A stretch of 28,756 nt of DNA from XYD2-FULL-39-9 sp964561035 (GCA_964561035.1 CAZLNR010000011.1:1-28756); one strand, 5' to 3'. Shown: positions 7,781 to 16,197, numbered from the stretch's first letter. Translations and numbers: made by a program. Notes: generated by a model not told the origin, from the sequence alone.

Positions 7781-9480
7781 TAAATTTAGCTTCAAGCCTA
7801 TTTGTTTTTCTTTGGTTTATATTTTTTAACGCTGTGCAAGCAAGCGCAGCCTCGTTTTATTTTTCTCCTAAATCAGGAAGTTATCAGGTGGGTAAAAGTT
7901 TTTCTGTTGGCGTTTATGTCTCAACCCAGGAAAGCGCAAATGCATTTCAAGGAACTATAAATTTTCCTGAAGATAAATTACAGCTTGTTTCTGTGTCAAA
8001 GTCAGGCTCAATTATGAGTTTATGGGTGCAGGAGCCGTCGTTTTCAAATACAAATGGTACAGCTCAGTTTGAGGGGGTTGTTTTAAATCCTGGTTATACT
8101 GGATCTGGCGGTAAAATCTTATCTCTTAATTTTAAAGTAAAGTCAGCAGGTGCGGCAGAAGTATTTTTTGGATCGGGTTCAATTTTGGCAAATGATGGTG
8201 CGGGTACAGATATTTTATCTGGTATGGGCAGAGCTAGTTTTTCTTTGGGAGAAGGGGCTCAAGAGCCTGCTCCAGTTCCGGTGACTTCAGGAGTTCCGTC
8301 TGCTCCAAAAGTATCTTCTTCGCCATGTGCTGAAAATGAATGGTGCAAAAGCAATAGCCCGTCTTTTTCATGGGCATTGCCGGCAGGTACAACCGGGGTG
8401 AGTATTCTTGCCGATCATAACGCAGTTTCTGATCCAGGTAATAGATCAGATGGTGTGATAAATACATATGGATACACTAACGTAGAAGATGGTGTTTGGT
8501 ATTTCCATATTAAGCTAAAAAACGCTAATGGGTGGGGTGCTACCACGCATTATAAGTTTCTAATAGACACCAAAAAGCCAGAACCTTTTGCTATGTCGTT
8601 GCTCGATCCGGTTAGCGCTCTTGAGCCAAAGCCAAAAATTTTGTTTGAAGCAAAAGATGGTGGTTCGGGAATTGCTCGGTATGAAATTAAAGTTGATGAT
8701 AAAGAGGCAAAACAATGGGAAGATGATGGTAGGCATATTTATCAAACAGACATTCTTGAGCCGGGAACTCATATAATTTCAGTTCGAGTATTTGATCGTG
8801 CAGGCAATTTTGCTTCTGATTCTTTGCAGGTTGAAGTGGTGGGAATTGAAGCGCCAAAAATTATAGATTATCCTTCCGCTGTGTCAGCCGGGGAAGTGTT
8901 AAAAATTAAAGCGCAAAGTTATGGCAAGGCAGCAGTAACATTTTATATCCAAAAAGAAGGTTCAGATGCAGTTTCACAATCGGTTACGGCAGATGCAGAA
9001 GGTAATGCGACATTGGTATTTGAAGGAAAGCTCAACGAAGGTAGGTATGCGGTATGGGCTCAGGCAACCAATGAGAAGGGGGCTCGGAGCGGAATGAGCA
9101 ACAAAGTCTTTATTACTGTTTCTCAAAGAGCGTTTATGCGAATCGGGTCGCTTCTTATCAGTTATCTTTCTGTGCTAGTCTCGCTTCTCAGTTTGATTTT
9201 CTTACTGGTCGCAATACTTTTATATATATGGAAGAAACTGTATATGTTAAAGGTAGGTGTAAAGAAAGAAGTGGATGCTGTAGAGCAAAGCGTGCACGCT
9301 GCATTTGACCAATTGCGTGAAGGTACGCGCAAGCATATTGCTTCGCTGGAAAAAGTTCAGCTTAAAAGAGAGCTTACCAAAGAGGAGTCAAAGATTTTGG
9401 TTCAATTGAAAAATCAATTGACTAGTGCCGAGCGTTTTATCAATAAAGAAGTACAGCAAATAGAAAAACGTCTAAAATAA
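7744..9480 (+). CDS. Second membrane-anchored cohesin protein with cytoplasmic coiled coil
   Basis: This 578-residue protein starts at ATG 7744 inside the end of the previous gene. It has a long signal peptide (cleavage near AS(A)|A, ~34-36) and a cohesin-like domain (~37-165, with FSVGVYVSTQESANAFQGTI and LNPGYTGSGGKILSLNFKV). Three Ig-like modules follow (~185-280, 280-375, 378-460); the second contains DGGSGIARYEIKVDD and RVFDRAGNFASD. A strong transmembrane helix lies at ~468-496. A charged, helical cytoplasmic tail of about 80 residues looks like a coiled coil. It is larger than the first cohesin protein and is unusual in having a substantial cytoplasmic part that could contact an intracellular partner. 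It is the last gene of the operon; a terminator follows ten bases after the stop. Confidence 0.85.
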   Translation: MEEKNKTKTQVIINLASSLFVFLWFIFFNAVQASAASFYFSPKSGSYQVGKSFSVGVYVSTQESANAFQGTINFPEDKLQLVSVSKSGSIMSLWVQEPSFSNTNGTAQFEGVVLNPGYTGSGGKILSLNFKVKSAGAAEVFFGSGSILANDGAGTDILSGMGRASFSLGEGAQEPAPVPVTSGVPSAPKVSSSPCAENEWCKSNSPSFSWALPAGTTGVSILADHNAVSDPGNRSDGVINTYGYTNVEDGVWYFHIKLKNANGWGATTHYKFLIDTKKPEPFAMSLLDPVSALEPKPKILFEAKDGGSGIARYEIKVDDKEAKQWEDDGRHIYQTDILEPGTHIISVRVFDRAGNFASDSLQVEVVGIEAPKIIDYPSAVSAGEVLKIKAQSYGKAAVTFYIQKEGSDAVSQSVTADAEGNATLVFEGKLNEGRYAVWAQATNEKGARSGMSNKVFITVSQRAFMRIGSLLISYLSVLVSLLSLIFLLVAILLYIWKKLYMLKVGVKKEVDAVEQSVHAAFDQLREGTRKHIASLEKVQLKRELTKEESKILVQLKNQLTSAERFINKEVQQIEKRLK

Positions 9481-9489
9481 TGGTATAAT
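9461..9489 (+). promoter_or_regulatory. Extended -10 promoter for the SpoIID-like gene
   Basis: TATAAT at 9484-9489 is preceded by TGG (extended -10), with TAGAAA (9461-9466) 17 bases upstream as a weak -35. The element begins right after the stop codon of the cohesin gene (9478-9480). The predicted start near 9496 falls inside the terminator stem. Confidence 0.6.
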
Positions 9490-9516
9490 AAAAACGCCCT
9501 CGTAAAGGGTGTTTTT
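9490..9516 (+). terminator. Rho-independent terminator of the dockerin-cohesin operon
   Basis: An 11-bp stem pairs 9490-9500 with 9506-9516 around a five-base loop (one G-U pair). It has a CGCCC/GGGTG core, an A-run on the left and a T-run on the right, so it could act on both strands. Confidence 0.8.
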
Positions 9517-9530
9517 AATTCGTCTAAGCT

Positions 9531-10571
9531 ATGAAAAAAACCACAAATTTTGTTTTGGCAGGAGTGCTAATAGCTTTACTGGCCAGCAATCCAATCCTGG
9601 TTCATGCAGAAGAGGAGTTTTTTCCAAGCGCAACCTCAACTGTATCGGTTAGCACAACCATTCAGTCAAATGATTCTGAAACAGCAGGTGTAATGGCAAA
9701 ATTAACAGAGCGTCAACTTGTGCCTGAGCACGCTATTCGCGTGGGGTTATATAAAACAGCCGCACCGGTGGTGTTTGAGGCCAGTACCACGTATGAGTTG
9801 TGGGTGGGAGATGTGTCGCGTGGTGTGGTGATGCCTGGAGAAAAGATTGAGTTGCGCTATGCCGCAGGAACATATTCAATAAAGAGTGAAAACATTGAAT
9901 TTGGAACAGATAAATATATACGACTAGTCCCTCAGCAAGAAGGCAGTGTCTTTACATTATCTAGTTATATCAGGACCGTGAAAGGGCGCGGTAATATTAA
10001 TTTTAATGTATACAGAGGTATATTAGAGTATCGGTATTCGCCAAAGAGTAAATTGCCGTATGTTATAAATGAATTACCTCTGGATCTATATGTGCGCGGC
10101 GTGGCAGAAACTCATGATGGTGCGGCACCCGAATATTTAAAAGCGCTTGCAGTGGCAGTTCGTTCGTATGGGAATGCATTTATAGTATCTGAGCCTCCAA
10201 CTGAAAAACGAATGTTTGATGTGTTTGCTACTACTGCTGATCAACTGTATCTCGGCTATAACTCAGAGCTTTATATGCCAAATTTTGTAAATGCTGCCAA
10301 CGAAACTGCAGGAGAAATGGTGTTGTACGACGGTCATCCGGTTATAACTTTTTATTTTAGCCGTTCAAACGGACGAACAAAAAATGCGGGCAAAGCTAGG
10401 CCGTGGCTGAAAAGTGTAGACGCAAAGTATGATAAAGGAAAAAAGATGCTTGGGCACGGAATTGGTATGAGTAATGCCGATGCTCAGCTGCGAGCGCTTA
10501 AGGATGGTTGGAGCTATACGCAAATTTTGGAACACTATTATACCAGTACCACGGTAGAGAGGGTATTTTAG
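9531..10571 (+). CDS. SpoIID/LytB-domain protein, probable peptidoglycan lytic transglycosylase
   Basis: This 346-residue secreted protein has a signal peptide (cleavage near VHA|EE, ~26) and a SpoIID/LytB domain over the C-terminal two thirds. Family landmarks: LPLDLYVRGVAE with the expected catalytic Glu (E193), EYLKALAVAVRSYG, TADQLYLGYNSE, the AANETAGEMVLYDG block, and GHGIGMSNADA (~308-318) followed by YTQILEHYY. SpoIID in spore formers cleaves glycan strands lacking stem peptides; here, with no sporulation context, a role in wall remodelling for surface or pilus structures is inferred. The usual FSSNGG-type motif reads FSRSNG. It has its own promoter and faces the PH-domain gene tail to tail, with two bases between the stops. 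Confidence 0.85.
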   Translation: MKKTTNFVLAGVLIALLASNPILVHAEEEFFPSATSTVSVSTTIQSNDSETAGVMAKLTERQLVPEHAIRVGLYKTAAPVVFEASTTYELWVGDVSRGVVMPGEKIELRYAAGTYSIKSENIEFGTDKYIRLVPQQEGSVFTLSSYIRTVKGRGNINFNVYRGILEYRYSPKSKLPYVINELPLDLYVRGVAETHDGAAPEYLKALAVAVRSYGNAFIVSEPPTEKRMFDVFATTADQLYLGYNSELYMPNFVNAANETAGEMVLYDGHPVITFYFSRSNGRTKNAGKARPWLKSVDAKYDKGKKMLGHGIGMSNADAQLRALKDGWSYTQILEHYYTSTTVERVF

Positions 10572-10573
10572 TT

Positions 10574-11116
10574 TTATTGCTTTTCGTGAAATTTTTTGTC
10601 TTCGGCCGCTAATTCAAGAATCAGCTCTCTAAGTTTGTTTGGATCTGCTACATTTCTAAAAAAGAATTTTGGTACTGGGCCGGCAGTTTGGAGAACTATA
10701 TTACCATAGTTAAAAATCGACGGTAAAAACCCGTGTATTTCTGAGGTTGCATCTTGGATTTGATACAGATCAACTTCAGAAATAGTTCTGCTGAACAAAC
10801 CTTTTTGTTCCATATCTAACAAGCGATCGTTGGTAACAATCCACAAATCAAGATGAAAGGTAACAAAGTTTGTATAAAAGAAAAGCGCGCAAGAGAGGTA
10901 GTATATGCTCAGTGCTAAAATCATTACAATAAAGCCAGGAGTGGTTTCCAGAAGAGATAAAAAAGTTGATTGTGCTATAAGGAAATATAACCCAATAGGC
11001 GCGCAAAGCAGTACTAAGGAAAATAGAATTTGAGGTAAAAAAGTAATAGGATGTCGTCTGCAGGTGCGTACTATTTTTTCGTATGATTTTTGATTGATAA
11101 GGTTGCTGATACCCAT
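10574..11116 (-). CDS. Membrane protein with bacterial PH domain (YdbS-like)
   Basis: This 180-residue protein has two hydrophobic helices (~25-47 and ~60-83) followed by a bacterial pleckstrin-homology domain of the bPH_2 type. The domain shows LWIVTNDRLLDMEQKGLFSR, EVDLYQIQDATSE, GFLPSIFNYGNIVLQTAG and FFFRNVADP, a close fit to family members. The function of the family is not settled; a membrane-associated scaffold is usual. It is last in the minus-strand run ruvB, small membrane protein, PH protein, with 11 bases separating it from the preceding gene. Confidence 0.85.
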   Translation of the reverse strand: MGISNLINQKSYEKIVRTCRRHPITFLPQILFSLVLLCAPIGLYFLIAQSTFLSLLETTPGFIVMILALSIYYLSCALFFYTNFVTFHLDLWIVTNDRLLDMEQKGLFSRTISEVDLYQIQDATSEIHGFLPSIFNYGNIVLQTAGPVPKFFFRNVADPNKLRELILELAAEDKKFHEKQ

Positions 11117-11127
11117 ATAGTATTTAC

Positions 11128-11406
11128 TTAGAAATATTGTTCGTTGCCAGATTGAAATATATTAGTCAGAGATGAAATATCAAAAGAAATCAATGGTTCT
11201 TTCCAATCGGCTGGTGGTAGATATTTCCAAGTGGCAAACATAGTAATGGTTGAAAAAGAAATTACTAGCAAGGTTACAAAAAAACTGCCTACAGTTGTGG
11301 TGCCAGTTGATACAATATGTATAAGGTTGATAAAGAAAAAAGTTATAAAAACCAATAAGAACAATGCGTATAGAATAAGTAAAACGTAGAGAGGGATAAC
11401 GAGCAT
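11128..11406 (-). CDS. Small two-helix membrane protein, unknown function
   Basis: This 92-residue protein has two strongly hydrophobic segments (~4-32 and ~38-60) followed by a short polar tail with LPPADWKEPLISF. It lies nine bases downstream of ruvB and 11 upstream of the PH-domain gene on the same strand, so it is surely co-transcribed. The pairing with the PH-domain membrane protein suggests the two work together. I do not recognise a family. Confidence 0.8.
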   Translation of the reverse strand: MLVIPLYVLLILYALFLLVFITFFFINLIHIVSTGTTTVGSFFVTLLVISFSTITMFATWKYLPPADWKEPLISFDISSLTNIFQSGNEQYF

Positions 11407-11415
11407 AAAGCTTGA

Positions 11416-12438
11416 TTAAATTAAAGTATTTGTTTTTGGGGTGTCATAACCCAAGTGCTCATAGGCAGCCGGAGTGGCTTTGCGGCCGCGAGGAGTGCGT
11501 TCCAAAAAACCGGTTTGCAGCAAAAATGGTTCGTAAATTGTTTCAATTGTGTCCATTTCTTCGCTGATCGCTGCGGCTAGAGTATTAAGACCTGCTGGTC
11601 CGCCATTAAATTTTTCTATAAGAGTTTGCAACAATCTTCGGTCTGTTTCATCCAAGCCAAGATGATCAATGGCGAGCAGATCAAGTGCTTCGGCGGCTGT
11701 TTTTTTATTTACAGCGCCATTATGTTTGACTTCAGCATAATCTCTAACCCGTTTTAATAATCGGTTGGCGATACGCGGTGTGCGTCGGGATCGTTGAGCA
11801 ATAAGTGCGCTAGCTTCCGGGTCAAGATCCATGTTTAAAATTTTCGCATTTCTTTTTAAAATAGTTTCAATATCTTGATGGGTGTAGAAATCAAGATGAA
11901 ATGTGTGTCCAAATCTATCGCGCAGGGGAGCGGAAATCATGCCGATTTTGGTGGTGGCGCCAATTAAGGTAAATTTTGCCAGCGGCATGCGAATTGTGCG
12001 AGCTGCCGGGCCTTTTCCAATAATGATATCTAATGAGTAATCTTCTAGAGCAGGGTAGAGAACCTCTTCTATAGTTTTATTGAGGCGATGAATTTCATCT
12101 ATAAATAAAATTTCTCCATTTTGTAAATTAGAGAGGATTGCCGCCAGATCCCCGACTTTTTCCAGGGTTGGGCCAGAGGTAATTTTAATATTATTATTCA
12201 TTTCTTTGGCAATGATGTTGGCCAGAGTGGTTTTTCCCAGACCAGGGTTGCCATATAGTAGAATATGTTCCAGCATGTCACCGCGTTTGTTGGCTGCTTG
12301 CATGGAAATACCCAGGTTTTGTTTTATCTGCGCTTGGCCAATAAAGTCCTCAAGCTTTTGCGGACGCAAAGTAATATCAAAAACAACTTCTTCACTAGCT
12401 GCTTCGGGAGTGGTGAGTCTGGATTGTTCGTCTTCCAT
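11416..12438 (-). CDS. ruvB: Holliday junction branch migration DNA helicase RuvB
   Basis: This 340-residue AAA+ ATPase has the normal RuvB length. It shows Walker A (GNPGLGKTT, 63-71), Walker B (LFIDEIH, D114-E115), sensor 1 and the arginine-finger region (GATTKIGMISAPLRDRFG), sensor 2 (TPRIANRLLKRVRDY) and the C-terminal winged helix (GGPAGLNTLAAA, ERTPRGRKATPAAYEHLG). RuvB drives branch migration of Holliday junctions with RuvA and prepares them for RuvC; ruvA and ruvC are not in the window. It heads the minus-strand operon, with a promoter at 12465-12493. A GGAG lies about 12 bases before the ATG, a little far for a standard Shine-Dalgarno. Confidence 0.97.
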   Translation of the reverse strand: MEDEQSRLTTPEAASEEVVFDITLRPQKLEDFIGQAQIKQNLGISMQAANKRGDMLEHILLYGNPGLGKTTLANIIAKEMNNNIKITSGPTLEKVGDLAAILSNLQNGEILFIDEIHRLNKTIEEVLYPALEDYSLDIIIGKGPAARTIRMPLAKFTLIGATTKIGMISAPLRDRFGHTFHLDFYTHQDIETILKRNAKILNMDLDPEASALIAQRSRRTPRIANRLLKRVRDYAEVKHNGAVNKKTAAEALDLLAIDHLGLDETDRRLLQTLIEKFNGGPAGLNTLAAAISEEMDTIETIYEPFLLQTGFLERTPRGRKATPAAYEHLGYDTPKTNTLI

Positions 12439-12464
12439 ATAAAATGATAGCTCCTATGTCCTAA

Positions 12465-12493
12465 ATTATACGGTAGTATGTAAATAAAGTAAA
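12465..12493 (-). promoter_or_regulatory. Promoter of the ruvB operon
   Basis: On the minus strand, TTTACT (12488-12493) and TATAAT (12465-12470) are separated by 17 bases. The predicted start is about 20 bases before the ruvB ATG. Confidence 0.65.
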
Positions 12494-12530
12494 TAATTTT
12501 GGAAGATTTTTAAAGTACGATATTTTTTGA

Positions 12531-12539
12531 TGTGGATAA
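12531..12539 (-). promoter_or_regulatory. Consensus DnaA box upstream of the nrdJ promoter
   Basis: TTATCCACA reads on the minus strand in the ruvB-nrdJ intergenic region, 48 bases upstream of the nrdJ -35. The same nonamer occurs once more in the window, inside a coding region (24063-24071), so chance is possible. Confidence 0.35.
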
Positions 12540-12587
12540 GTTTTAATTAATTTTTTTTTCTTCTTAACTCAGCCCAATTATCGCCTC

Positions 12588-12617
12588 TTGGCATAGTCTT
12601 TATGCGCGTGGTATAAT
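12588..12617 (+). promoter_or_regulatory. Strong promoter of nrdJ
   Basis: TTGGCA (12588-12593), an 18-base spacer and TATAAT (12612-12617) with TGG before it (extended -10). The predicted start near 12624 leaves a leader of about 95 bases that contains the two NrdR boxes. Confidence 0.75.
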
Positions 12618-12636
12618 GGCTGTTACCAGCCCTAAA

Positions 12637-12652
12637 TTACTATATATTGTGT
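12637..12652 (+). promoter_or_regulatory. NrdR box 1 in nrdJ leader
   Basis: TTACTATATATTGTGT matches 14 of 16 positions of the known NrdR consensus acaCwAtATaTwGtgt. It lies just downstream of the predicted nrdJ start. Confidence 0.75.
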
Positions 12653-12668
12653 CTAAAATTTATTTTAT

Positions 12669-12684
12669 ACACTATAACTAGTAC
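12669..12684 (+). promoter_or_regulatory. NrdR box 2 in nrdJ leader
   Basis: ACACTATAACTAGTAC matches 12 of 16 positions of the NrdR consensus and begins 32 bp after box 1. That is three helical turns, the usual spacing of paired NrdR boxes. Confidence 0.65.
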
Positions 12685-12718
12685 ATGGCCTAAATCTATT
12701 ATTTAACACATTTTGTGT

Positions 12719-15700
12719 ATGAAAAACGCCCTAGCAACTAAAACATTTGTTTTAGATAGCGACTTTACCTATTCCCCAGAAGGGCTGCGTTTCCCCCGTC
12801 TTTTTACCAAAGATGGAGTGAGTCCATATGACATGTTTACGTATGAGATGAGATCTTCGGTGATTCGCGAACCAAGCGGCAAGGTAGTGTTTGAAATGAA
12901 AGAAGTTGAAGTACCTAACACCTGGTCGCAAGTAGCTACCGATATTTTGGCTCAAAAATATTTTCGCAAAGCCGGCGTGCCACAGTATGATGCTGATGGA
13001 GCGGTAAAGATGGATGCAAATGGCAAGCCTTTGGTTGGCCCGGAAAAAAGCGTAAAACAGGTTGCTCATCGTTTGGCCGGTACTTGGCGCTATTGGGGAG
13101 AAAAATATGGCTATTTTGCATCTCCAGAAGACGCTCAGGTGTTTTACGACGAATTGGTATTCATGCTAATTTCCCAACGAGTCGCTCCAAATTCACCACA
13201 GTGGTTTAATACCGGCTTGTATTGGGCATACGGCATTAACGGTCCCTCTCAAGGTCATTATTATGTTGATCCAGATTCAAAAGTACTCACTGCTTCTACA
13301 GATTCTTATACCCACCCTCAGCCACACGCTTGTTTTATTCAGTCTATTAAGGATGATTTGGTAAATGAAGGGGGTATTATGGATTTGTGGATACGAGAAG
13401 CGCGTTTATTCAAGTATGGCAGTGGCACTGGCACAAACTTTTCAAATTTACGCGGCGCGGGAGAAAAACTTTCTGGTGGAGGCAGCTCCTCTGGTTTAAT
13501 GAGTTTCTTAAAAATTGGTGATAGAGCTGCTGGAGCCATTAAATCAGGCGGTACTACGCGTCGTGCAGCCAAAATGGTGGTGTTAAATATTGACCATCCA
13601 GACATAGAAGAATTTATAGACTGGAAAGTAAAGGAAGAACGAAAGGTGGCAGCGCTCATTGCGGGCGGATACGACTCTTCTTATGAAGGCGAAGCGTATC
13701 AAACCGTATCAGGTCAAAATTCAAATAATTCTGTGCGTGTATCGCAGGCATTTTTGGAAGCGCTGGAAAATGATCAGGACTGGAATTTAATGGGAAGAGT
13801 AGATAAGAGAGCTATTAAAACGGTAAAAGCACGTGCTTTGTGGGATAAAATCGCCAATGCAGCTTGGGCTTGCGCCGATCCGGGTGTGCAGTTTGATACC
13901 ACGATTAACGATTGGCACACGTCCCCAAAATCTGGACGCATCAATGCTTCAAATCCATGCAGTGAGTATATGTTTTTGGATGATACTGCTTGCAACCTTG
14001 CTTCCATCAATTTAGGTTATTTCTATAACACAGATACGTTCACATTTGATGTTGAGTCATTTGTATATACTACTCGCTTATGGACTGTTGTATTAGAAAT
14101 TAGTATTTTAATGGCGCAATTCCCAAGTAAAGAAATTGCTCAGAATAGTTATGATTTCCGCACCTTAGGTCTCGGTTATGCCAATATCGGCAGCGTGCTT
14201 ATGACAGCTGGAATCCCGTACGATTCACCAGAAGCTATGGCGTTTGCTGCTTCCATTACGGCAATTATGACCGCTGAGTCATATGCCGCTTCTGCAGAAA
14301 TGGCTAAGTTTTTGGGAACATTCACTTTCTATCCGCAAAACAGAGAAGACATGTTGCGTGTTATGCGCAATCACCGAAGAGCGGCATTTAACGCTCCAGC
14401 GGAAGAATACGAGCAGGTTTCAGTTAAGCCTATGGGAATTAGTCCCGAATTTGCTCCAGCATATTTATTAGTAGCTGCGCGTGAAAGTTGGAACAGGGCT
14501 GTAGAAATGGGAGAGAAATATGGATATAGAAATGCGCAAACAACCTTACTTGCGCCAACCGGCACAATTGGTTTGTTAATGGATTGTGCTACTACTGGTG
14601 TAGAACCAGATTTTGCCCTCGTCAAATTTAAAAAATTAGCTGGCGGCGGTTACTTCAAAATTGTAAATGAATCTGTGCCAGTAGCTTTGCGCGTGTTGGG
14701 GTATGAAGAAATGCAAATTAATGACATTATCAATTACTTACGCGGTCATGCTTCTCTAAAAAATGCACCACATATCAATCACCAATCACTAAAAGAAAAA
14801 GGATTGCAAACCGATGAATTAGAAAAGATTGAAAAGTCGTTGGCTATGGTGTTTGAACTGGCATTTGCGTTTAATGTTTGGACTTTGGGAGAAGAATGCA
14901 TGAAACGACTTGGTTTTTCTAGTGAGCAATATAATGATCCAAACTTTAATTTATTATCAGCTCTTGGATTTAATGCTGATCAGATTGCAGCTGCCAATGA
15001 GCATGTGTGCGGCGCTATGACAATTGAAGGCGCACCGCATCTGCGCAAAGAACACTATGCAGTGTTTGATACAGCTAATAAAAATGGAAAGAAAGGGCAG
15101 CGCTATATCCATTTCCTTGGACATATTCGCATGATGGCTGCTGTGCAACCATTTTTATCTGGTGCCATTTCCAAGACAATCAACATGCCACACGAAGCAA
15201 CTATTGAGGATGTAAAAACCGCATATGTTGCTTCTTGGAAATTAGGCCTTAAAGCCATGGCGTTGTATCGCGACGGGTCTAAACTTTCTCAGCCTTTGTC
15301 CGCCAAATCTGATAAAAAGAAAGACGAAGCTGTTGAAGAAAAGAAAGTTGAAGTAGTAGTTTCAGCAGTTGAAAAAACATCGCAAACAACTACGTATAGC
15401 CTGTCAAGTAAGAACGAAGCAGTTATCAACCAGATGGTGGCTGAAGCGCAGGCGCTTATTAAGTATAATCATGACGGAACCGTGCAGGGAAATCGTATAT
15501 ATGTTCATGGTGAACAGCGCAAGATGCCGTATAAGCGCACTGGTATTACAATAAAAACAAAGATTGCGGGACAAACACTCTTTTTACGAACTGGTGAATA
15601 TCCAGATGGACGATTGGGTGAAATATTTATTGATATGCATAAAGAAGGTGCCGCATTCCGCAGTATGCTCAATTTATTTGCCATATCAATTTCAACCGGT

Positions 15701-16180
15701 TTGCAGTACGGCGTACCTTTAGAAGAATATGTAGAAAAGTTTACCTTCACACGATTTGAACCAAGCGGCATTACGGATCATCCAAATATTAAATTCTGTA
15801 CATCAATTATTGACTTTGTATTCAGAGTATTAGGCATGGAATATTTAGGTCGTACAGATTTTGTACAAGTAAAACCAGCCGGAATACAAAAAAATAAAGC
15901 CCAACAGATGGAGCAGTTAACAGAGAAATTAAGCGGGCAGCATGTTATGCCACTTGAACAAAAACAAGCAGCGCCAATTTCGCAGGCATCAGTTGAACAG
16001 GTTGTTGCAAAAGAAAAAACGCTAACGGTTGCTGCCGAAGCACAAGCAGATGCTGTAGATAAGCAATTATCCGGTATGATGGGTGATGCTCCGCCATGCG
16101 GTACCTGCGGACACATAACGATTCGTAATGGAGCGTGCTATAAATGTCTGAACTGTGGAAGCACTACTGGCTGCTCATAA
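12719..16180 (+). CDS. nrdJ: Adenosylcobalamin-dependent (class II) ribonucleoside-diphosphate reductase
   Basis: I choose ATG 12719 over the in-frame TTG at 12713; the product is 1153 residues. It reduces ribonucleotides to deoxyribonucleotides using a thiyl radical generated by adenosylcobalamin. Visible landmarks: APNSPQWFNTGL; redox cysteine C205 (PHACFIQS) and its partner C425 (TACNLASINLG); radical cysteine C414 in NPCSEYMF; GSGTGTNFSNLRG; and LAPTGTIGLLMDCATTGVEPD. The extended C-terminus carries a TSCPD-type domain (with GTVQGNRIYVHGEQRKMPYK and GEIFIDMHKEGAAFRSMLN) and ends in a CxxC...CxxC...C zinc-ribbon-like tail (CGTCG, CYKCLNCG, GCS) that probably reloads the active-site disulfide. 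There is no N-terminal ATP cone. Regulation is by NrdR, from the boxes in its leader. The gene for the enzyme that makes its cofactor follows directly. Confidence 0.97.
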   Translation: MKNALATKTFVLDSDFTYSPEGLRFPRLFTKDGVSPYDMFTYEMRSSVIREPSGKVVFEMKEVEVPNTWSQVATDILAQKYFRKAGVPQYDADGAVKMDANGKPLVGPEKSVKQVAHRLAGTWRYWGEKYGYFASPEDAQVFYDELVFMLISQRVAPNSPQWFNTGLYWAYGINGPSQGHYYVDPDSKVLTASTDSYTHPQPHACFIQSIKDDLVNEGGIMDLWIREARLFKYGSGTGTNFSNLRGAGEKLSGGGSSSGLMSFLKIGDRAAGAIKSGGTTRRAAKMVVLNIDHPDIEEFIDWKVKEERKVAALIAGGYDSSYEGEAYQTVSGQNSNNSVRVSQAFLEALENDQDWNLMGRVDKRAIKTVKARALWDKIANAAWACADPGVQFDTTINDWHTSPKSGRINASNPCSEYMFLDDTACNLASINLGYFYNTDTFTFDVESFVYTTRLWTVVLEISILMAQFPSKEIAQNSYDFRTLGLGYANIGSVLMTAGIPYDSPEAMAFAASITAIMTAESYAASAEMAKFLGTFTFYPQNREDMLRVMRNHRRAAFNAPAEEYEQVSVKPMGISPEFAPAYLLVAARESWNRAVEMGEKYGYRNAQTTLLAPTGTIGLLMDCATTGVEPDFALVKFKKLAGGGYFKIVNESVPVALRVLGYEEMQINDIINYLRGHASLKNAPHINHQSLKEKGLQTDELEKIEKSLAMVFELAFAFNVWTLGEECMKRLGFSSEQYNDPNFNLLSALGFNADQIAAANEHVCGAMTIEGAPHLRKEHYAVFDTANKNGKKGQRYIHFLGHIRMMAAVQPFLSGAISKTINMPHEATIEDVKTAYVASWKLGLKAMALYRDGSKLSQPLSAKSDKKKDEAVEEKKVEVVVSAVEKTSQTTTYSLSSKNEAVINQMVAEAQALIKYNHDGTVQGNRIYVHGEQRKMPYKRTGITIKTKIAGQTLFLRTGEYPDGRLGEIFIDMHKEGAAFRSMLNLFAISISTGLQYGVPLEEYVEKFTFTRFEPSGITDHPNIKFCTSIIDFVFRVLGMEYLGRTDFVQVKPAGIQKNKAQQMEQLTEKLSGQHVMPLEQKQAAPISQASVEQVVAKEKTLTVAAEAQADAVDKQLSGMMGDAPPCGTCGHITIRNGACYKCLNCGSTTGCS

Positions 16181-16197
16181 AAAGAGAAAATAAAAAC

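Noticed and set aside
12713..12715. TTG start for nrdJ
   Set aside because: ATG two codons later (12719) is a better start, and nothing supports the TTG.
12706..12718. ACACA-TTT-TGTGT inverted repeat right before the nrdJ start as a third NrdR box
   Set aside because: The half-sites resemble NrdR box ends, but the element is three bases too short and not in helical phase with the other two boxes.
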